Shown here in pieces: positions 55,867 to 64,000 of a DNA stretch of 64,000 nt. The first letter of the stretch is position 1. Each line of letters begins with the position of its first letter. Below the pieces are notes generated by a model, which saw only the letters and a program-made list of their open reading frames with translations, had not been told where the DNA came from and did not search any database. The translations under genes were made by a program, and so were the position numbers. This DNA comes from Fratercula arctica (Eukaryota; Chordata; Aves; Charadriiformes; Alcidae), in contig CANTUZ010000001.1 in assembly GCA_947846985.1 (NCBI GenBank), forward strand, positions 114,283,757-114,347,756. Direction: 5' to 3'.

Positions 55867-58468
55867 CGTGTATGTTAAGTCAGTAGCCCTATATCTATTA
55901 AAATGCAGTATATACACATGCTGCGTGTGGTGGGGTTGCTCAGTATCAACACGCACACGCACGCAGACAAAGACAGGGTACGCACAGACCAGAGCTGCTG
56001 AGATGCAAGCATTCCTCCCCGTTCTCTTCCCACATGGCAGCGCCTCCAGGAGATGAAAATGAGGAGGATGGGCACTGAGTAATTTTAAGCCTGGTGTTTG
56101 GGGCAACAGACCTGCACCTCATACATGACAAATGTATTTTGCTGAAGCACTGAGGGCTTGTTCCTGGACCATAGTCATGGCAATTCTCACTTTGTACAAA
56201 CAGCACGGACCCCTGAGGTCATCCGAAGGCTCTTGGATGGCCTCTGTGGAGCTCTCCCTGCTTCCTTTCGATATTTGAGAAGACATCTTCTTTTGTAGGG
56301 GTGAGGGTGATGGGGAAGAAGTCTTATTAATTCTGGCAAAAATGAGATCTTAAATTCCAGGCACTCAAGCCCTCCTTGGCAGCCATTGCAGCCGACATTC
56401 AGGAACATGCACAGTGTCTCTCAAATCTTGATGACATGACCGCTTCTACTGCTGCTACCAGTCGGAGCCGCAGGCCCTGGCAGGGAATTACAGGTCTTCC
56501 CTTTGCTAGACTGCACGCGCTTGCACAGGTTCGTAACACCGTGCACAAAGTTTCATCTAGATTAGAGCTATCGGTGATATGTAATGACACCCCTGCCAAT
56601 GCACTTCTCATCCAACATGACTTATTTTCCTACTGGAGGCACACCACGGAAGATGCAAGTGCAGGTTTTGTTTCCCTCCCACAGAATTAGAGAGGACATT
56701 CTCATCCTTTTGCAATCTGTGAACACCAAATGCTTCCCCATCCCGGCACAGGCTCCTGCATAGTAAATGCGCACCTACCTCTTCTTCATTACCTTTTGCA
56801 GATCCTATAGAAATAATTCATGGCTTTTACAGACCACGGGCTGAAAACTGCTGAGTTGGAAACACCGTGGCACACAGGTTACCTTGGGGCAGCTTCACCT
56901 TCGGGCTGCAGGCTGGTTTGCTTGCTCGTGCAGGGCAGAGACCCTCTGCCCGCTCTCTGGTTAAGACACGGGAAGCTTTGTGGGGCGGCTCTCCCACAGG
57001 GATGACCATCAGCCATTAGTTTGCCACAGAGATGCAAACTAATCCAAAAGGCTCGTTTTGCATTTGGGAAAAACGGTTTAAAAGGGGGTAAAAAAAATAA
57101 ATCCTGAAGTTAGTGGGCCAGGGTGATGGTGATGGTAATGGTGCAATGCAACACTAGCTCTTTCCATCCCGGTGGTAAGTCTACTCCAGCACTAGGCAGC
57201 TCTCTCTATGCCCCGTGCAGCTTGCCAGGTCGTGTTTAAAGATGCCTGCGATGACATGGAAATGATTGTAGCTGCCGGTGCGTGAGTGAGATTGCAAGAA
57301 GACTGACACCCCAGGCACTGAGCCAGCCAAACCTCGCCCTCCTGACATGGGGGAAACTCCCTTTCCTGGCTTGGGGATTTGCCTGGGCAGAGAGCCAGGA
57401 AAGGGCTCGGCCTTCAAATGCTGAGTTGAGCCGGTCTGCCCCAGGGGCTGGGGTTTCGGTGTGCCAGGGCAGGGCTGCCTCAGCCCTCCGTTGAGCAGCA
57501 GAGGCGGTGGGCGCAGCGATGTGAACAGGCTCGGTTACATGGCATTTTTCTGCTGCACTGTCAAGGGGCTGATGTTCTCTTAACAGCCTCCTGAACATCT
57601 GCTTAGTGAGGGAAACAGGTGCATGTGTCTAGGTGAAGTTATCGTGCATATCATCTGCAAACCATAATCCTGTTGCCACAATGTCTCCTGGCTCCCTGGA
57701 GGCTGCCAGTAAAGAGGATATCACACCTTGATGTACTGTAATTGGCCCTACGTACGCTATTAAGGCTTTCAATTTACACTGGCAACAAGTCATGGTTACA
57801 ATCCCCATATTTTTTTTAAGCCAGCCTGGTCTCCCAGCCCCTGTGAAGCCCTGCAGCCTGTGTGAAGAAGGTGTGCAGGCGCTGAACTCCACAGTGGTGC
57901 TCGGGCAGGGGCCCTGCAGGCAGCGCCGGGACAGAAGACATCAGCTCTCTGATGGCATGGAGAGACGCTCTCCTGCCCTGCTGAGGGCATCCCACCACAT
58001 CTGCTGGAGGAGCTCTGGGACGTTCAGTGGGTGATGACTCGTGCTGGAGCCTGGCCAGGACATGGGGGATGTTACATGCCTCTTAGGGTGGAAAGGCTAG
58101 CAAAGACACTAGGCGCCCACAGCAAGCCCATGCACTACTAGACACCTCCCTTTACAGACTTCCAGCATCACACTCCCTTTGCACTAATTCCAAGGCTGAG
58201 GAAAATATCCCCACTCATGTGCAGGGACACGCATTATCTCAGGATACCTGCGGCAGCCTCTGATCCTCAAAGTTTGCACCTCTGGGCTGGGGGACCAGCT
58301 CAGATACACCTTCCAACCACAGCATGCTACGACATGGCTAGGTGCCTACAAGCTGATATATATGGTAGGGGTTTTCTACACACCATCAAGCAGGCAATCA
58401 GTCTCCGCAAGCTGGGCATGTGGTAAGCACAGTTATACAAATATTTGGGGGAAGGGAAAGCACCCACC

Positions 58469-58488
58469 GGAGGAGGAGGAGGAGGAGA
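58469..58488. repeat. short (GGA)n repeat
   Basis: Six GGA units in the IGSF3 intron, non-coding here. Similar in base composition to the coding GAG tract in the V8 exon but unrelated in position. Confidence 0.88.
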
Positions 58489-61400
58489 GAGGCAGTGACG
58501 TGATTCACAGCTTTTCTGCTGACTCGCTGCCATAGTGAAGCCACTTGTTGGCTCCCTCCTCTCTGTTTCCTAATCATCAAGCAGGGGTTACAACACCTAC
58601 CTTTACCAAAGCACTTCGCAATCTGTACCTAAAAATGCTGTGTTAAAAAGATGCTCTGTCTCAGACTCCTTTCCTCCTCTTCCCTGGTAGGCATCAAGGA
58701 AATACAACAGCAGGAGTTTACTTCCCCAAGTGCTGGGAATGGCGATGTTTAAAATGCAGCTGAAGATACGCTCCCCCCAAAAAAGCCCCATACAAAACCC
58801 CAGTGTGCTGCCCTGCAGCAAAGGAGGAGGGGGCCACTGGCTGGGGAAGGAGCCAGCTCCGCACGAGCCAGTGGCCATGGCGCAGAAGGGGTGGGAAGGA
58901 CGGCCACCACCAGCCCACAGAGTCCCCGGGGAGCCCTGTCACCATAGCAGGGAGGCGGTGTCCCACTTTGGAGGCTGATGCCCTCTGGGGAGAGCTCCTC
59001 CAGAAGACGTTCTCGCCTGGAGAGAACTGACGAAGTGTTGCAAAAAGTTTTCCTGGGGAATGTCCTACTTCTAAAAGCCTCCATCGGGATTTCCCTGTGC
59101 TGAGGTGGGAGCAGGCGGGGAGCAGAAACGAGGCCAAGCCAGCACAAATCCAGCCCCAGTTTAACACCAGACAGGGGGTTTTGCAGGCTGATCAGGACAG
59201 ACTCATTTCCAGTAGAGCACGGCCCCAAGGCGACTCTTCCCACATGGAACTCATCTCTCCCCGACACCCTCAGGGAACAACCCTGAAGGGCACTGGCCAG
59301 GCTTTTGGTAAACTCAGCCGGCCCCTCAGCCTGTGGTCACAACCCAGAGGTGCCTCATCATTTCCCTTGCTAGGGCCCAAAAAGCACTCGGTGCCCAAAT
59401 TCTTGCCTGGGGATGTTTGCCTTGGATTCAAGGGACCCGTGTGCAGGTCACTGCCACAGGCTTAGACATGCACCAACGCTCAGCCCTCTGCCAGCCCTTC
59501 TCCCTTCTACAAGGCAGGGCTGAAGAGCCTCCTCCACCTCCACACACATTGCCAGGATACCCGTGTTAATGCCCATGGGGAACTGGGGCAACGGGAATCA
59601 AGCAAGTACACACCAGCCTTCTGACTCAGCATAGCGAGGGGTGGGTGATTCACGTCTAGGTTAGCTAAAAGCAAACCAGTGTTCAAAAGGGAAAGACGTG
59701 CAAGCCCTTTCAGAGGAGAGGCATCAGAGGAAAGGCATTCGCAGAAGGGAAGATGAGACACTCCTAGGCGGACCTTGCTCTTTAGGCTTAACCATGGCAT
59801 AGAAATCACAGCAAAGCAAAGACAAAGACTTCCAGCGCCGGGGCAGCCTCCCCAGAGATGGCAGGAACATGGCAGCACAGCTCCCGACTCCTGTTATTCT
59901 CTTTGAACAGGACACAATTCCTCCTGAAACTGGATTAGCGAGGTTGCAAATTGCATTAGCCAACACGGGAGGCTGCTGGTGCAACAGGAGCAGGAGAAAG
60001 GGAAATAGCATTAGACTTTGCCTGCCATTATTACTGCCATTATTAACTTGTCACTTTACTGTAGTGTTCCTATAACAATGAATTATTGCCTGCAAACAGG
60101 CTGACATGATTGAATTACTGGGAGAGCAGCTCCATGGGAAGAAGAGACAACGTTAACCCTTTCCTGAGGAAGGCTCAGCTGCTGCCCCCTCCCATGCGGG
60201 CAGACAAAAGAGCCGAGGCTTTGACTTTGAACACCAACCTGCCATCTTGACCTTCAGCAATGCCGGTTTCAGAGCAATGCCAAAAGTTTCTATGATCCCC
60301 AAACCGCTCAGGTCCTGGTTGCAGGTGGGCTGCTCTGGGATGGACATGCAAACAAAAGCAGCATACATGTCTGTCTGCAGCACCGATAAAGAGCCACAGC
60401 TGCAGCTCTCCTAGCTTTGCAGGTCTTCCTCTCCAGTCTACTAACTTCGTAAAGCTAAATCTTTGCTTTTGCATGCTGTTTCTTTCTCATACAGAGAAGA
60501 ATGGTCCCTGGACAAGCCACCAAACGGACTGACTGCTGGTCTAGATGGATGTGGGTCACCTTTTTTCCCCCTCCCCCCTTGCAGGGTCAGTACTGTCTGC
60601 TTGCAATCAGACAGCCTGTTAATCCCAGTCTGCTCTCTCCTGCTCAACTCCCCTGGGGAGATGGTGGGATGGCCCTTCTGCAGAGGGCTGTGCCTGGGCA
60701 GAGCCCCTGTGTGGAGTGGGAAGGAGCAGGTATGCCTTCACCAACCCAGGCTATGCCCCTTGGCATCACCCTGGGTGCCACCCAAATGCCACCCCACTTC
60801 TCCGGGGTTTGAGAGGCTTCAGCCTGCCTACCTTTTGCCTCATCCTCCCTACGTGTACTGCTCATGTTTTGCTAAAAATCAGCTACGTGACACTCTTCTC
60901 CCAGATTTACAGCGCCTTATATGAATGCCGCAAACAATGCCTCCTGCAGCACGGACTGGTGGGTGCTCCCAGCCCTAGGAGCGAGCCTAGAAGCTGGCTG
61001 TGACCCACATCCTCTCGGGGACAGAAAGAGGCCGGGAATAAGCCACCAAGTGATATGCCTTTCAATATGTTCAGCAAGTTGCTGCAAAGTCCATAGCCCA
61101 GCAGGCGCAGATGTTCCCCGCCTCACAGCCTGCTGCCGCAGCAAGACAAGCCGGGTACTTAAGTAGCTGTGCACATCCACGCTGACCGTCACCCGTTCCA
61201 AAAGCCTCGGCATAAAATTGAGCCCCAAGCACTGGCATATGCCCCAAAGCACACTGTACTACTGTAACTTGGGAAAGTGCAGCTTGACGCATTCAAAATG
61301 CTGACGGAGGGTGCTGTGGCAATCCGGAACGGGCATCTCCCCTTGTACCCTGTGGTGGACCTGCCTGCATCAGATGGTGAGATACCCACACCAGCTTCAG

Positions 61401-64000
61401 CTTCCCAGATGGTGAGCACTGCATCAGCCAAACCTACTGACAAGCCGCCCGATGCCCCCGCTCTCCCCAAAAGCAGCACAGTCAGGCTGCTGACCTACCA
61501 AACGCACAGGCTGCGGGTCAAGTCCATTGCTGCACGCCACATGCTGTGGCGCGGAGACTGCAGGCGGTGACAAGGACATCTGCTCAGCCTGGGACTACCA
61601 GCCATGCCACACTGGAGCCGGCAGAGCAGCTAACAAACTAGCAGGTAACCAAGCAGGGCCTCAGGGAAGCATGCATATGTGACCCACAAAGTCTCATTAA
61701 AACCCAGGAGCCATACATCTGTGAGCATATAGAGAGAAGGCTGTGTGCATAGCTGCAGGGATGGAGAAAGCTGGGAAGCCCACAGCCCCCAGGTCTGGCT
61801 ACGGCTAACCCAGAGACACGATCTGGGATATGTCGCTGGCCTGGGAAAAGCAAGAGCTTCCGTGAGAAGCAGAAGCTAAGTCTCTCCGAAGGACAGCAGG
61901 GACTCAAGGCCAATTTAAGAAATGAACAAATATACCCCAAAGCAAAACGCCCCCCAAACTTAAACCCAGAAATCTTCCTGCCAAACCCTGAAATGAATGT
62001 GAAAATTCTGCAGGAGAGAGGGGAGGGGAAGGAGGAATAAAAGATTCCCAGCATGAGTTGAGCCTGCTGTCAGAAAACAATATACGGCTCACTGATCACT
62101 TGTAAATTACAATATGGAGATAGGATCACTGGAAGATAAATTCAGTACCAAGTTACAGCCACAGAGGGTAAAGAAAGAAAAAAATAACATACTGAGATAT
62201 TTAATCAACCCCTCATCAGAAAGATTTCAAACAAAGGAGCACTCCGTTAATTAGGAAAAAAAGTAATTAAATGTACCCGAAGAGCAAGTTGTAACACATA
62301 TGGCAGTACCACACAGAAACTCCCATGCCATTCTGGAGGCTGGCCATTAATGGCCGAATCTCCTAACAGCGTGTCAGAAAAGTACTTGAGAAGTTTGTGT
62401 AGATGCACGCTAAGAGTACAACTGCACCCTGTAGCCCACGGCTGACTTCTGCATGCACTGTATTTAACTTGAGCATTTTCAGTGGCTACTGCTGAAAAGT
62501 TAGCTGCTAAGCAGAGAGAGATGAGCTGCTGAGGGTGGTATGAAATGCCATTTTCTTGCCATCCAGAGAGCAAGCTCCCCAGACAGACCCCAGCCAGGAT
62601 CATGAGATCTTCTGGACGCTGCCCACACCAGCCCTGCCAGCCCCAGGTTGTCAGTGCTGCCCTCCATGCGAAGACAAAGTCCCCTGAGAAGGACCCAATT
62701 GAACCCATCCAAGAGCTCGCTCCCTCCACTCACCTTTAACTATTCCTTTCTGCTGGCTTAATTTTCTGCAGGTTTAGTAAACAGAGCTGGCACACAGCAG
62801 GATTGATGCTGGCACAAGGGATGGGACAGGACGATGCAACCAGCAGCATGCATCAATGATGAGGATCACCTCCTGCTGGGCAACCAAGTGCGAGATCAGC
62901 TCCACCTGCACCCTAAATGCTCATGATGATGCTGCCTCCATAAATTAACTGGCGAATCCGTCTACTGTGTGGAAGAACAACCAAGCAAAATGAGTCATCT
63001 GTCATGTCTCAAGAAATTGTCGTCTTGAACTTCTTAAGGATAGAGGAAGTATTACAGACCCATCATTAATTATCTGGACTCCTCGCTTCTCTGTTACACG
63101 GGACAGGGAAAACTGTAGGAATTTTCTTTAACAGCACCCAAAATTCCTGTTTTAGCAAGATGCCTCTGGGAGTCAACTTTTATGTATGCTAAGATAAAAA
63201 ATCCTGAGCCATAGGCTCAGCATGTCCAGAGCCTGCTATATTGCTGTAAGGAAGCACATTGCAGCTTCAAGAAATCCAGGAATTTAGTCCTTAACTAATG
63301 TCAGAACAGGTAGAAACCCAAAAACAATCAGCCCCTTAAGAAAAAGCATTCAGATAAAAATTGCCCTTGTTTATTCTGCTGATCTGGAGGTATTGATTTC
63401 AAAAGGTAAAATTGCCATGGGAAGAAATGGCGGACTTTATTTTACTGAAGTTGCTTTGCTTATGTGGGCATTGCTGCACCACCTGATTATGCAGGTCGCT
63501 GTCATATTGAAGAGCAAAGCCACTGTGTCTAGCCAACTGTGTCCCACCAGCAGAAGATACCCCCAAGACCATCATTCGAACCAACGCTCATGAAGGCCAG
63601 AGGCAGGGGATTTATAGTACTTGGGGCTGGGCCACCTCTCTGCCTGGCTGTTCAGCACCGTTCTTCTCAAAACAGGACACAGCCTGCCTGCGCAAAGGAC
63701 TGATGGGGAATATGTAGTATCTCATCCGATGAGAAGCATCCCGCATGATACAGAAGCTAGAAAAATGGTAGAGGTCCCATTTGTCTTGTGTTCCCAGGCA
63801 CAAGGATGGACAGCCAAAGCTGTTGGGTGTGTTGGGAGGGACACCTGGGCTGGGTGCCGCTCTGACTGGAGGGCTGAGAACGTGGCAAGAGAAGCTGCAG
63901 CACTGAGCCTCTCACCTTGTGGAGACCAGTGGGGGAGCCGAGGGGCTGGGGCTGCATGCGTGGACCGGGGAAGGAGAACAGTGGTCAGCAACTGGCTGGA

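Larger units (their letters stand above)
53918..64000 (-). other. IGSF3: IGSF3 intron upstream of the V6 exon (at least 10 kb)
   Basis: No further IgV exon with a VEEWL-type motif is visible, so the window ends within this intron. It contains a GGAA run (55491-55509), a GGA run (58469-58488) and paired RFX X-box-like palindromes near 55.85 kb, listed separately. The remaining open frames show no domain features. I see no other gene. Confidence 0.65.

Overview
This window is vertebrate nuclear DNA and almost certainly avian. The genes are split into short exons with GT-AG introns. The dominant dispersed repeat is CR1, with typical 3' ends in both orientations and one 2-kb reverse-transcriptase fragment. 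Most open frames are chance frames, and no bacterial, phage or CRISPR structure is visible.

Layout: (1) Positions 1 to about 15,140, minus strand, hold the 5' part of CD80 (B7-1). The signal-peptide exon is at 15040-15127 and the IgV exon at 1382-1717, separated by a 13.3-kb intron; the IgC, membrane and tail exons lie beyond the left edge. (2) About 15.1-31.2 kb is the CD80-ADPRH intergenic region. It has a GC-rich block next to CD80, simple repeats, an eroded CR1 fragment, and a small cluster of kappaB-like, TATA-like and IRF-like matches near 30.2-30.3 kb. (3) About 31.2-42.1 kb, plus strand, is ADPRH (ADP-ribosylarginine hydrolase). It has a CpG island with an inferred non-coding first exon, three coding exons that join without a frame break (349 codons plus stop), and a candidate poly(A) signal. 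(4) About 42-64 kb, minus strand, is the 3' part of an EWI-family immunoglobulin gene, best identified as IGSF3. Its last exon (membrane segment and cytoplasmic tail) and three single-exon IgV domains are present; the upstream exons lie beyond the right edge.

CD80 and ADPRH are divergent, as in mammals. ADPRH and IGSF3 are convergent. In human, IGSF3 is on chromosome 1p13 and CD80/ADPRH on 3q13, so the window spans a junction between two human synteny blocks. Products: a T-cell costimulatory ligand, a cytosolic hydrolase that reverses arginine ADP-ribosylation, and a tetraspanin-web type IgV membrane protein. Nothing indicates that they form one pathway.

Most notable observations: a CR1 3' end directly next to the ADPRH coding-exon splice acceptor; a nine-glutamate run inside the membrane-proximal IgV domain of IGSF3; paired RFX X-box-like palindromes in an IGSF3 intron; an unidentified cysteine-rich open frame antisense in the large ADPRH intron; and the CD80-ADPRH-IGSF3 gene order itself. 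I found no convincing wholly new system.
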